The position numbers and the translations under genes were made by a program. Below, piece after piece: positions 11,081 through 19,907 of a stretch of 29,426 bases of DNA. The stretch is from Chara braunii (Eukaryota > Streptophyta > Charophyceae > Charales > Characeae). The notes beneath the pieces were generated by a model. That model was not told the DNA's origin, made no database searches, and was given only the letters and a program-made list of their open reading frames with translations. Every line of letters begins with the position of its first letter. Position 1 is the first letter of the stretch. The stretch is taken from contig BFEA01000116.1 in assembly GCA_003427395.1 (NCBI GenBank), positions 2,511,599 to 2,541,024 of the forward strand, written 5' to 3'.

Positions 11081-11338
11081 ATGGTGAGGGTTAGTAGTAA
11101 TACCTCTGATCAAGAAGGTCAGAGGGATGATTGGGTTAGTATTGTGTCGGGTAGATCTACGACACACACTGAGACCTGGCCTGGTACCTGTCTACTTACC
11201 GGTACCAGGTGTTTTAAAAATTTCAGTTTTTGTCGTCCTCTACTCGGCCTTCGAGTCGGGTACTCGTCATATCTACCTCTACTTGGTGAGGTTCTGACTT
11301 ACCTGCTACTTGAGTGTTTTTCCTGCCGAGACCCTTAA
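11081..11338 (+). CDS. Small ORF retained in both repeat copies, unknown
   Basis: An ATG-initiated frame of 85 codons starts MVRVSSNTSDQEGQRDDWVS and ends with TAA; the frame is open upstream to 10988 without another ATG. Copy B keeps the same ATG, length and stop at 27059-27316. Over the longer shared 327-base open frame I count about 13 amino-acid-changing and 8 silent differences and no indels, slightly fewer replacements than random drift would give. The middle is polar and the end is Leu/Tyr-rich (SSYLPLLGEVLTYLLL), but no domain is recognised. Lack of stops over this length can arise by chance in sequence only about 5% diverged. Confidence 0.2.
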   Translation: MVRVSSNTSDQEGQRDDWVSIVSGRSTTHTETWPGTCLLTGTRCFKNFSFCRPLLGLRVGYSSYLPLLGEVLTYLLLECFSCRDP

Positions 11339-11550
11339 ATATCGCGGCCAGGGCTAAGTACCGGCCCTTCGGGCCTCCCGATTAACTGAGTACCCAGGCG
11401 GGGCACACACACACTCAAGCCAATAAGCACTTAGACAGGCATGCAGGCCGGCAGGCGTGCATGTGCGCAGACTTAGAAACGGGCTCAGACCATTAGGCGG
11501 ACTAAGCCCCACTTCAACATATACCTGAGTTGCTCCTCTTCTAACCGAAG

Positions 11551-11638
11551 TAGGAGCTAGCTCAGTGGGTTTCGGTGCGGGTTGAAGATCAGGTGACTCG
11601 AGGATCGAATCCATCCGACCCCGAACTAGCTCCTTTTT
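11551..11638 (+). ncRNA. tRNA-like element with A/B boxes and T-run, copy A
   Basis: A Pol III type A box TAGCTCAGTGGG lies at 11558-11569 and a B box GGATCGAATCC at 11602-11612, one base from the GGTTCGANTCC consensus. The outer arms AGGAGCTAG (11552-11560) and CTAGCTCCT (11626-11634) form a perfect 9-bp closing stem, followed at once by T5, a Pol III terminator. The D stem is partial and the anticodon and T stems pair poorly. There are also too many bases between the T arm and the acceptor strand, so a functional tRNA is unlikely. A tRNA-derived (SINE-type) segment or small Pol III transcript embedded in the larger repeat fits better. Copy B retains boxes, closing stem and terminator. Confidence 0.55.
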
Positions 11639-11679
11639 ATGAGGGGCTATGCTTTGGCCTTCGCCCGTTTGTGGTAGGC

Positions 11680-11730
11680 CGAGACTCGAACCCGCGACCT
11701 CAGTAGTAGGGTTAGTTAGAGTTGGTAGAA
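11680..11730 (-). ncRNA. Minus-strand tRNA 3'-half-like motif, copy A
   Basis: Read on the - strand, ACTACTGAGGTCGCGGGTTC followed by GAGTCTCGGC resembles the anticodon/variable/T-arm half of a tRNA, with B box GGTTCGAGTCT (complement of 11682-11692). No good A box or acceptor partner is seen, so this is probably a tRNA-derived remnant. In copy B (27656-27666) the box is GGTTTGAGTCT, further from consensus. Confidence 0.4.
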
Positions 11731-12179
11731 ATCGAATGAAACAAAGACCTGACACTTGGCATAAATGAGTAGTTAGTTGTTAGATTTGTTTTTTTTTTTT
11801 TAATTTTATTTGTTTTCCGTTGTTAGTTGGACTCGTTTTAATTTTAATTTTATTTTATTTCCGTTATTATTTCTTATTTCCTCGTTTTCTCGCTGATTCC
11901 GTGGCTACTCCAAGACACGAAAGATTCACTTCCGTGAATCTGCATAGGATGGTCGGGCAGATTCGTTTCGACGATATCTGCTCGACTGCGAACACCGCAG
12001 CCCGAGACTCCGGTCCACATGCTCGGGCTGAGTATTCGACGAGCTACACATCGGGCGCACAACAGCACACGGAGAAGTGACACGGGGAGCAACAAAGAGA
12101 TCGCACGGAGAGGTAGTGGGAGCAAGCAAAGAAAAGGGAGAGGGTTGCACGAGGAAGGGAAGGCAACCACGCAGAAGAA

Positions 12180-12350
12180 GGTGGCGAGCAGGGAAAAGAG
12201 AAGAAGGAGGGAGAAAAGAAGGAGAAGGAGGAGAAAAGCGAGACGAGAAGATGAGAAAGTGTAGAGAAAAGAAGTAGAGAGAGGAAGTAGAAGGAAGAAG
12301 GAGAAGAAGGAGAAGAAAGAGAAGAAGAAGAAAGAGACGGAGAGGAGAGA
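12180..12350 (+). repeat. Purine-rich GAA/GGA tract, copy A
   Basis: An almost purely purine + strand (GAAGAAGGAGAAG-type units), present in both copies with small length differences (copy B about 28160-28320). It produces Lys/Arg/Glu-rich or Ser/Phe/Leu-rich frames that should not be taken as proteins. Confidence 0.85.
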
Positions 12351-12668
12351 AACTTACCTGGCGATGTTCTGGGCGTGGGGTTTGGGACCTTGTACATGAG
12401 TACGAGGGGCTCGCTGCGCTTGCTTTGGGCGGTTTCCAATCGTGAGCGTGGGTTCGGCATCCACCCGGCTCGTCGGAGTGAGCACTTGGGCTCGTCGACT
12501 TCCCAAGGCTGCAGTCTCATTATGCTGCACATAGCGAAGGAGCGAATTGTGTCGTTGAACTCTTGGCAGTTACGACGACAACGATGGGAAGAGAATGAGA
12601 CAGGTAAGTTTTCAATCTTGCAACACTCTTCATGGCGCTTCTATCAGTAGTCCGAGCAAAACCAAATA

Positions 12669-12825
12669 AATCTACCATAAGAATATGGAAAAATACATTA
12701 CTACGGGTGTGTGTGATTTTGTGTCATGTTTGATTCCACGATATTTTCCCCGATAGGATGAATAAAATCGTATGAATCTACCGCTAGAACATGGAAATAT
12801 ACACTGCCGCTCTCGATTGATTGTT

Positions 12826-12864
<39 letters not shown>

Positions 12865-13328
12865 GATCGCGCGGCCGATCCCAAGCTACTCCATCGAGAA
12901 GATGAACGAGATCGAGAGGATCGACCACTATAACGAGGAAATCTATACTTCTACTACGTGTATGTGTGTGTGTGTTTGTGTGTGTGAGTGTGTGGGTGTG
13001 TATCTCGCAATCGATCTCATGGAACTTCCATCAATAAGATGAGTAAATATAAAAATAAAATAAAAATAAAATATAATCAAATGAATCTACCACTAAATAT
13101 GGGTAGGTACATTACCACGCTTGCGTATGTGAATATGTATGTGTGTGTATGTGTGTGTATGTGTGTGAGTATGTGTGTGTATGTGTGTGAGTATGTGTGT
13201 GTATGTGTATGTGAGTGTGTACATATACTCGATCGCGCAGTGGAATTCCCGCTATAAGTCCAGCAAAATCAGACGAATCTACGGCCACAATATGGGAATG
13301 TGCACGACTCTACTTGTTCGCTCGGTTG

Positions 13329-13397
<69 letters not shown>
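12669..13397 (+). repeat. Five diverged tandem modules with TG/GA microsatellites, copy A
   Basis: Five related units start with AATCTACC or a close variant at 12669, 12775, 12919, 13084 and 13276, at spacings of 106, 144, 165 and 192 bp. Each continues with an ATGG/ATAY phrase. The first four then carry a TG-rich run (the clearest is a pure 32-base GT run at 12831-12862), followed by a GATCGCGC-like phrase and a purine stretch such as AAGATGAAC. The fifth leads into a pure GA run of about 66 bases (13332-13397). Copy B has the same modules with a shorter TG run (about 24) and an interrupted, much shorter GA run at 29274-29300. The microsatellites therefore expanded or shrank inside duplicated modules. 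Confidence 0.75.
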
Positions 13398-13400
<3 letters not shown>

Positions 13401-13486
13401 AAGGAGAGGAGGCGAGTGGTAGTCCTTTGGGACACGTGGCATCTGTGAGTGGGGGAACGAGGTTGTGAGTGATGCGAGAGACATAC

Positions 13487-13561
13487 CTGGTGCTTGAGGC
13501 GAACGGCATTGGCCGAGATCTGCTCGTACTTCGGGGAGTTGTTGACCGTCATCAGCGACAT
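13487..13561 (-). CDS. Candidate minus-strand first exon, unknown product
   Basis: From ATG (complement of 13559-13561) a frame of exactly 25 codons, MSLMTVNNSPKYEQISANAV then RLKHQ, ends in CAG followed by GTATGT, a strong-looking 5' splice donor, in phase 0. Copy B keeps the part inside the window and the donor. A possible partner lies at about 12358-12560 on the same strand: an AG acceptor, then FNDTIRSFAMCSIM and onward, ending at a second donor CAG/GTAAGT (12352-12360). In copy B that second segment has an in-frame stop and the donor is weaker (GTTAGT). Without transcripts this is speculative; donor-like hexamers occur by chance. Confidence 0.2.
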
Positions 13562-13810
13562 TGTAGTCTAGGCTAGATAGGATCTGCCATCTGTAGTCTG
13601 GGCGCCGAGCGCCAGATAGGATATCAACATTGGATCTTCGTTGATGATGATGACGAAACTATTCCAGCATTGTCAATTATGAGTTTTTGATGTGCTCGCA
13701 ATTCGGCATTTGGTTCGAGGTCATGACTATCTGGTCTCATGTGTATGTTGCTGCTTGGTTTCTGAAGTTTGCTATCACTCATTTTTCTTGCATTATGATT
13801 ATGATCATTA

Positions 13811-13880
<70 letters not shown>

Positions 13881-14811
13881 TATTATTTCATCCTAGTAAG
13901 ATAGCAGCTATGTGTGTTTGAAGGAAAGACCAGAGTAGAACACCGTGGGGAGGAAGAAGAGTACTCACGGGAAGAGGGAGAGTGTAAGAGAAAGAGAGGG
14001 GGGGACTGCGCCAAGCTGTTGATTATGAGACTCTGACACGTGCTACTTCGTTTCCTTTTGCCTTCCTTGAAATGTTCCAAGATGTGCGCCCGACATTATA
14101 ACTCTCATGTCAATGCTACTCCCGACGAGTCCCCCAGTTGAAGAGCAACTGCCAANCAGATTGAACGCTGATTGTTTCATTCATATAATGCAAAACTTGC
14201 ATTACATTAGTGGCACTCCCATCGTTGAGGGCGCCTTCCAAACAACTTCCCCTGGCTAATCGTCAATGAAATCNTCCGAGTCCCACCAAACTGAGACTCA
14301 CNTACATGNGCGTGCAGTTGCACACACAGCGCCCAAACTCAACAAGTAAGCACGGGGCATACATGCAAGATCGCTTGATCACAAACATATCCAAAGAACA
14401 CAACAAACAAAGTCTGATTCTGAATCTTTACTGAAAACATCAACGGGACAACGGGCTGGATTTTCTCAGAAAAGTCCAGAGTTCTTGCACANCACAAAAC
14501 AAAAACGATATTGCAAAGGTAACGGCTCGCCAAACAAAACACGCAAAGATAAAAAAAAAAAAGAANGTTCGGTGGTATTCTCTGCTATTTTCTTGCACGC
14601 GGGTTTTTCGTCTGCTCTCAGGCTCTTCTTTTTCTTATTGTGGAAGAAGCGGCATATGATAGGGCAGTTCCTTATGCTTTTTCTGTTTTGGCACCATTCC
14701 ATTGTGAAGGCGACGGGGACAATCAGTAGAACATAATATCGACATCAACCGCGAGTAAGCACTCCATTCCTCAATCGTCCATAGATCCCGATCTTCCTCC
14801 TAGTCGCGACT
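13562..14811. other. No gene seen; (ATT)n tract and ambiguous bases
   Basis: A tandem phrase TGTAGTCT...AGATAGGAT occurs twice at 13564-13622. A pure (ATT)n microsatellite runs about 13806-13888, with a few variants at its edges. Single ambiguous bases at 14156, 14274, 14302, 14309, 14492 and 14566 show the assembly is uncertain here. Open frames are short and motif-free. Confidence 0.6.
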
Positions 14812-15450
14812 AGTCACTCCATGTAGACAGCGTGGTCAATGCTACTTCAGTAGTAGAGACAAGTGGCATGGGCCACAACGACAGGGTAGACAGGCGGCAA
14901 CGCCACAACAAGTGGTCGACGCCAGATCAAGCAGTGTAGATGAGTGGCTTGCGCCACATCAACACTGTAGACGGTGTGGCCAATGCCACGTCAGCCATGT
15001 AGACTGGTGGTCTGCGCCACATCATCAATGAAAACAGACGGCAGTGCCACATCAGTAGTGCATTGTAAACCAATGGCCTGCGCCACAGCAGCGATGCAGA
15101 CCAGTGGCAGCGCCACCTCAGCAGAGTAGGCCATTGGCATGGGCCACAACAGCAAGACAGATAGGTGGCAGCACCGCGTCAGCTGTAGACAACATGGCCA
15201 ATGCCCCGTCAACTGTGGAGACAGAAGGTGGTGCCACAACGACAAAATAGACAGTGGTCTGCGCCGCATCTGCAATGTCGACAGGTGGTCTGCGCTGCAT
15301 CTGCAATGTCGACAAGTGGTTTGCGCTTCATCTGCAATGTCGACAGGTGGTCTGTGCCACATCTGCAATGTCGACAGGTTGCCTGCGCCACAGCAACAGT
15401 GTAGACCGGTGGCATGCGCCACATCAACAATGTTTGGTGCTCAGTAGACA
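14812..15450. repeat. 31-bp minisatellite with internal hairpins
   Basis: About 21 diverged units of 30-31 bp. The phase is clearest at 15277, 15308, 15339, 15370 and 15401 (exact 31-bp steps), where units begin GTCGAC or GTAGAC. A typical unit contains GTGGC, 3-5 bases, then GCCAC, a compact inverted repeat, followed by ATCTGCAAT or ATCAACAAT. Repeat and inter-repeat parts diverge together, so this is a minisatellite and not a spacer array. The left units are more diverged than the right ones. Confidence 0.85.
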
Positions 15451-15682
15451 GCGCCAGCATGCTGCCACATTCCCACGTCATCTGCAACCAGCGTTGAGCC
15501 AGTATCGAGGCAACAGAACAAGACTGAACGTTGATCACCCGGAAGCCCGGCCTTATACAACAGTTGACAAGGATGGCTGATCCCGGGTCCCCTACCCACA
15601 GTCATACAGTTTGACTCGCTGCTAAGGGCCTGGACAGTGTACAGTGCGACTTCCGCTTGGTTCTAATACTGTCTGGGTACCT

Positions 15683-15925
15683 GCATACAAACAGACAAAG
15701 GGGCGCAGACCGACAGACCAATAAGCATACAAACAAACAGACGAATAGACCGACAAGCAACAACAAACAGACAAACAGACACCGACAAACAAACTGACAA
15801 GGACAGAAATGGACAGACATATGCAGACACGTAGACGGACACAAACTGAAAGATGAACAGACAAACAGACAAGGACCGACACAGACAGAAAACAGACATA
15901 CAAACAGATAGTCAGACAGACTGTT
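15683..15925. repeat. Degenerate CAGACAAA simple repeat
   Basis: An irregular series of ACAGACAAA / CAGACAGA / CCGACAAA words. It yields Cys/Val/Leu/Ser-rich - strand frames up to 143 codons that are repeat translations. Its CAGAC words connect in style to the 59-bp array just downstream. Confidence 0.85.
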
Positions 15926-15939
15926 TTGTCGCATCTCGA

Positions 15940-16380
15940 CAGACTGTCTGTGCGTGTGCAGACTGGGTCTGCGTGCGAACGGACTGCCTGTATGAGAACA
16001 GACTATGTGTGCGTGTACACCCCGTGTCTGCATATGAACAGACTGTTAGAATGAGAATAGGTTGTCTGTATGTATGCAGACCGTGTCTACATATGAACAG
16101 ACTGTTAGAATGAGAATAGGTTGTCTGTATGTATGCAGACCGTGTCTGCATATGAACAGACTGTCAGAATGAGAATAGGTTGTCTGAATGCATGCAGACT
16201 GTGTCTGCATGTGAACAAACTGTCTGGGTGTCGACAGACTGTGTATCTGTGTAAGAATAAACTGTGTCTGTGTGTGTAAAGACCGTGTCTGCATGTGAAC
16301 AAACTGTCTGTGTGTCGACAGACTGTGTGTCTGTGTGAGAATAAACGGTGTCTGTGTATGCACAGGTTGTGTGTGTGTGG
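15940..16380. repeat. 59-bp and 84-bp tandem repeats of GACTGTCTG type
   Basis: After degenerate leading units, three clear copies of a 59-bp unit begin GTCTGCATATGAACAGACTG or its variant at 16027, 16085 and 16144. Two copies of a longer 84-bp relative start at 16203 and 16287. CAGAC and GTCTG words within each unit are mutually complementary, so units can fold on themselves. The copies at 16027 and 16085 differ at only one or two positions, indicating recent duplication. Confidence 0.85.
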
Positions 16381-17560
16381 TCATATTCGCTATACAACCC
16401 TGGAAAGAGTGACTGCGTCAGACTGAATCATTTGACTTTTTACAGATGCACATACATGGACCTACTAGCATTGACCCTACCAACTAATCTTTGACACAAC
16501 TCACTTCGTCCTTGGGCAATCTGCAGACCTCCGTATCAACAGAGGCGCAGACAACGCTTCTGCACCTCTCACAGGCAGAGTGAATAAATGGTTGGACGTT
16601 GCCTCTCAATTTATACTTTTGTTGGTCGCTGTTCTGCTCCTCTCCACCGGACCTTTGGTGCACACAATCCCACATGGTACCTGTGGATTGGACAAAATGC
16701 GACTAGGACGGGGTAATGCTGACTTGACACAGTTAGACTGGTCGCTTGCCCGCTTGCCTCTGGTCTAACGTGAGTAACACTCATAACGCCACTTCCGGAC
16801 CTTCCGGAAGTCTGAAGACTCAACCTTTTTGGGTTGGCAACTGCTGCGACCTTGACCTTTCAGGGCTATAGCACCTACGACCCCGCTCAGTTATGACCGC
16901 TACTCAATAGACCTACTGATTGAAACCTGACAACAACATAGACCTACAACAGGCAACAGTCACCAGCCAAAATACAGGTCACAGGTTCAAACACAGGGTC
17001 GGCTTGATATCGTATACAGGTACATAAGGTCTAGGGGTCGGATCCTGGGATCTGCATCTGCTACGGCTAAGGTGAGGGTCGTTTCAAACTTATTATTATT
17101 ATTATTATCATTAGCCTCATGTGTTAATCACAGTTATAATGTGTGAGTGGTCAGGGTCTGATGAGAGGAAATGAGATACATATCTGATGCATGAAGGAGT
17201 CGCAGTGTGAGCAGACTAGGGCAGTGAGGGGAAACAAAGTACGTACCTCGTGTTTGTGTGAGATCGGCATTAGTATTGACGTCATGTACATTGGTCTCCA
17301 AAGAACAAGTGAGCATGCTACATGGATGCGGCGGCAGTAGGACAGACATGCAGTATAGGTTGGGCGCCAGACAGAGAAAAGTGACATTGGATACTGCATT
17401 AATGTGGCCTGAGGGTTTGAATATTGGCTCACGGGTTCATTGTATCGCTCTCATTTGGATGAAACCTTGGTACATTTCAACTTTTTACTCATTACATGAC
17501 TATTTGGACTTCTGTATGTTTGATTGTGACTTAGACTTCGGTGTACCGTGCTCACTCATA
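16381..17560. other. No gene seen; one perfect inverted repeat
   Basis: Arms ACTTCCGGA (16791-16799) and TCCGGAAGT (16803-16811) are exact complements with a 3-base spacer, followed by a second small stem, CAACC/GGTTG, around a T run near 16822-16838. A short (ATT)n tract lies at 17091-17108. Frames are short and without motifs. Confidence 0.5.
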
Positions 17561-17566
17561 TTACTT

Positions 17567-17567
17567 G

Positions 17568-17641
<74 letters not shown>

Positions 17642-17755
17642 TTTATTTTATTTTATTATTTTATTATTTTATTATTTTTATTATTATTATTATATTACTA
17701 TTATTATTTTATTATTATTGTTATTATTATTATTATTCGTTTTTGTTACTATTTC
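17567..17755. repeat. (ATT)n microsatellite grading into TTTTA repeats
   Basis: A pure ATT run to about 17640 passes into TTTTATTTTA units and back to ATT-type units. Poly-Tyr, poly-Leu and poly-Ile frames across it are repeat artefacts. Confidence 0.95.
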
Positions 17756-18178
17756 ATTACTTACACCGTTTGTTCTGATCTGATTGCCAGCGCAATCAGA
17801 CATGTGCATGTGAACCCCGTTCCTTGCTAGTGCCGTGATCACCTCCGTGCACGCTAGCCTAGAACAAGTGTGAGTGCACACAAGGTCATCCAGACGGGAG
17901 GACAAAAAGGATGGAATGAAAATGTAGAAAGAAGAGAAGAAGGAAGGAAACAAGGAAGAGAATGAGAAAGAAAACAAAGACATGAAATAAGAAAACAAGC
18001 GAAGTCATTTCTCATTCTCATCCTGTACTCTTTGTTTTTACTCACCCTCTGCTGCTTTATGGTTGATTGATGTATGTTTGTAGGACGGGTGATAGGATAA
18101 GGCTTTAGGGTGAGGAACATCTTATTACTCGCCTCTACGTGTATACACATCTTAGATAGTTAGATTGACAGACTGAAG
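17756..18178. other. No gene seen
   Basis: Mixed sequence with a purine-rich patch (17925-18000). No frame or RNA motif I can support. Confidence 0.4.
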
Positions 18179-18318
18179 ATGGGGTACTCCTGTGCGGGTC
18201 ATCCCATGGTCTGTCTAACGTCTAAACCAGTTAGACTAAAACCAGTGGTAGGATACTCATGTCTGAGTTATCCTACTGCTTGAGTAAGTATGAGATGAAG
18301 ACTTCTGTCGGAGTCTTC
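18179..18318. repeat. Cluster of four stem-loops left of the gap
   Basis: Four hairpins follow one another. At 18179-18207 the outer arms are ATGGG/CCCAT. At 18213-18236 the arms are GTCTAAC/GTTAGAC. At 18248-18276 the outer arms are GTAGGATA/TATCCTAC with inner CTCA/TGAG around a TGTC loop. At 18297-18318 the arms are GAAGACT/AGTCTTC. The first and third share the TACTC(C)-type core and the fourth the TCTGTC loop found again at 20722-21452, so they belong to the same family despite lying on the other side of the assembly gap. Confidence 0.8.
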
Positions 18319-18339
18319 TTACTTCATACTTACATTTGA

Positions 18340-18954
18340 NNNNNNNNNNNNNNNNNNNNNNNNNNNNNNNNNNNNNNNNNNNNNNNNNNNNNNNNNNNNN
18401 NNNNNNNNNNNNNNNNNNNNNNNNNNNNNNNNNNNNNNNNNNNNNNNNNNNNNNNNNNNNNNNNNNNNNNNNNNNNNNNNNNNNNNNNNNNNNNNNNNNN
18501 NNNNNNNNNNNNNNNNNNNNNNNNNNNNNNNNNNNNNNNNNNNNNNNNNNNNNNNNNNNNNNNNNNNNNNNNNNNNNNNNNNNNNNNNNNNNNNNNNNNN
18601 NNNNNNNNNNNNNNNNNNNNNNNNNNNNNNNNNNNNNNNNNNNNNNNNNNNNNNNNNNNNNNNNNNNNNNNNNNNNNNNNNNNNNNNNNNNNNNNNNNNN
18701 NNNNNNNNNNNNNNNNNNNNNNNNNNNNNNNNNNNNNNNNNNNNNNNNNNNNNNNNNNNNNNNNNNNNNNNNNNNNNNNNNNNNNNNNNNNNNNNNNNNN
18801 NNNNNNNNNNNNNNNNNNNNNNNNNNNNNNNNNNNNNNNNNNNNNNNNNNNNNNNNNNNNNNNNNNNNNNNNNNNNNNNNNNNNNNNNNNNNNNNNNNNN
18901 NNNNNNNNNNNNNNNNNNNNNNNNNNNNNNNNNNNNNNNNNNNNNNNNNNNNNN
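18340..18954. other. Assembly gap
   Basis: 615 undetermined bases. The gap falls inside the hairpin-rich region and may hide the start of the LTR whose end is at 19887. Any open frame reported across it is meaningless. Confidence 1.
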
Positions 18955-19887
18955 TTCATATAATTTTTTTTCTTTGAAAGGTCAAGAGGCTATCTTTTTC
19001 TGATGCATATTTGACAGGCCATGAACCTATTTTTGTTTCGTGATGTTTGCTGAAAGGCCAAGAGCCTACTGATTGTTTCTCTTTCAAAATTCAAAGTTTC
19101 TTTCATTCTGACGTTTGCCTCTGTTTGTGTGAAAATGTAAAAGGCATCTCCTTGCCTTTTCAGTCTCAGCCTTTGAATTATATTTGTCATGAATGCATCT
19201 ATTTTGGAAGGACTTATAATATATATATAGATATATAATTCATGGGATAAGTTCAGATAGAATAGGACGCGGTATGCGCGAAAGATCGTCAGTCGAGTCG
19301 ACCTGAATTGTAAGTCGGTCCAGGAAATCAGCATCCCAATGTCCGACACGTAAACGGGTCAGTCTTAGGCGTTCAACCGCGCGCATATTCATCATGTATG
19401 TATCAATTTGAAATAACTTTATATAACATATATGATTTATGGGTTAAGTTCAGATATAATAGAATTTAGTATGCGCAAAAGATCGTCAGTCGAGTCGACC
19501 TGAATTGTAAGTCGGTCCGGGAGATCAGCGCCCCGATGCCCGACACGTAAACAGATCAGTCTTAGGCGTTCAACCGCGCGTATGCCTATGCTACAACGAT
19601 CGAGAAAACGCCCTCGGCCGACCTACCTCTACAAAGGCACGTAAAAGCCTTCACATGTGGGCCGGTAGCTCAGCAGGGATACGCCTACCAGAGGGTGGTG
19701 ACAGCCCCTCGAGTAGAGGTAAGTTGTACCTCGCGACATCCCGACCTATCGCAGGGCGTTGTGAAGCGGTATAGCACGAGCGCACGGTCGAAGTGGTGAC
19801 ATGTGGTTCTTCAAAGGTAAAATCCTGCGTGACACGACCGTGAGGTTCAGCGCTCCCCAGCAGGGCGTGGGACCGCTGCGCGTGACA
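18955..19887 (+). mobile_element. Right-hand part of a putative 5' LTR
   Basis: The sequence ends GTGACA at 19887, two bases before an exact tRNA-Asp primer-binding site, as expected for the 3' end of a 5' LTR (TG...CA plus a 1-3 base spacer). The left end is not identifiable: it may be in the gap, or the LTR may start at the TG at 10869 if copy A and this segment form one very long LTR. A tRNA-type A box, TAGCTCAGCAGG, occurs at 19666-19677, but without a matching B box or acceptor stem. I do not find a second copy of the 19600-19887 sequence in the window. Confidence 0.5.
19234..19584 (+). repeat. 198-bp-spaced tandem duplication
   Basis: Two copies of a stretch of about 150 bp (19234-19386 and 19432-19584) share GGTTAAGTTCAGATA-like starts, a GATCGTCAGTCGAGTCGACC core and CTTAGGCGTTCAACCGCGCG ends, offset by 198 bp. 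The cores are nearly identical; the AT-rich linkers differ. They lie upstream of the primer-binding site, so they are probably internal LTR repeats, as often seen in promoter regions of LTRs. A function is not shown by the sequence. Confidence 0.8.
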
Positions 19888-19889
19888 GG

Positions 19890-19907
19890 TGGCGCCGTTG
19901 CCGGGGA
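19890..19907 (+). promoter_or_regulatory. Primer-binding site for tRNA-Asp
   Basis: TGGCGCCGTTGCCGGGGA is an exact 18-nt complement of the 3' end of plant cytosolic tRNA-Asp(GTC), including the CCA. Plant LTR retrotransposons, Ty3/gypsy types among them, use this primer to start minus-strand DNA synthesis. It is preceded by CA (19886-19887) plus GG. An 18-nt exact match in this position is strong evidence for an LTR element running left to right. No gag, protease, reverse transcriptase or integrase frame follows, so the element is non-autonomous or disrupted. Confidence 0.9.

Larger units (their letters stand above)
10869..13523. mobile_element. Large direct repeat copy A, candidate LTR
   Basis: This segment matches 26847-29426 in the same orientation. 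Similarity starts at TGTTGG here and TGTCGG in copy B, and bases further left do not match, so the boundary falls on a TG, as expected for a retroviral-type LTR. The first 370 bp show about 20 differences by eye (near 95% identity); later differences include microsatellite length changes and small indels. Copy B is cut by the window edge, so the true right end is unknown and copy A may continue past 13523. No gag-pol domain is visible inside. It holds a terminal palindrome, tRNA-like motifs on both strands, a small ORF and a purine-rich stretch with repeat modules. Alternatives are a segmental duplication or another repeat class. Confidence 0.75.

Noticed and set aside
13268-13509. Arg-Glu or Leu-Ser repeat proteins
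   Set aside because: They come from the GA/CT microsatellite at 13332-13397; copy B has only a short, interrupted run there.
13570-13650. A primer-binding site directly after repeat copy A
   Set aside because: TGGGCGCCGAGCGCC and TTGGATCTTCG were considered, but neither matches the 3' end of a tRNA that I know, and the first is mostly its own small palindrome.
13687-13904. Poly-Ile and poly-Tyr frames, and the similar ones at 17541-17783
   Set aside because: Direct translation of (ATT)n microsatellites.
14812-15450. CRISPR-like array with 30-31 bp periodicity
   Set aside because: The whole 31-bp period is related between units, with no unique spacers, and the context is eukaryotic; it is a minisatellite.
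18330-18977. Open frames of 209 and 213 codons of undefined residues
   Set aside because: They span the run of N and carry no sequence information.
19660-19725. A tRNA gene starting near the A box TAGCTCAGCAGG
   Set aside because: No acceptable B box, T stem or acceptor partner downstream; only the A-box-like phrase matches.
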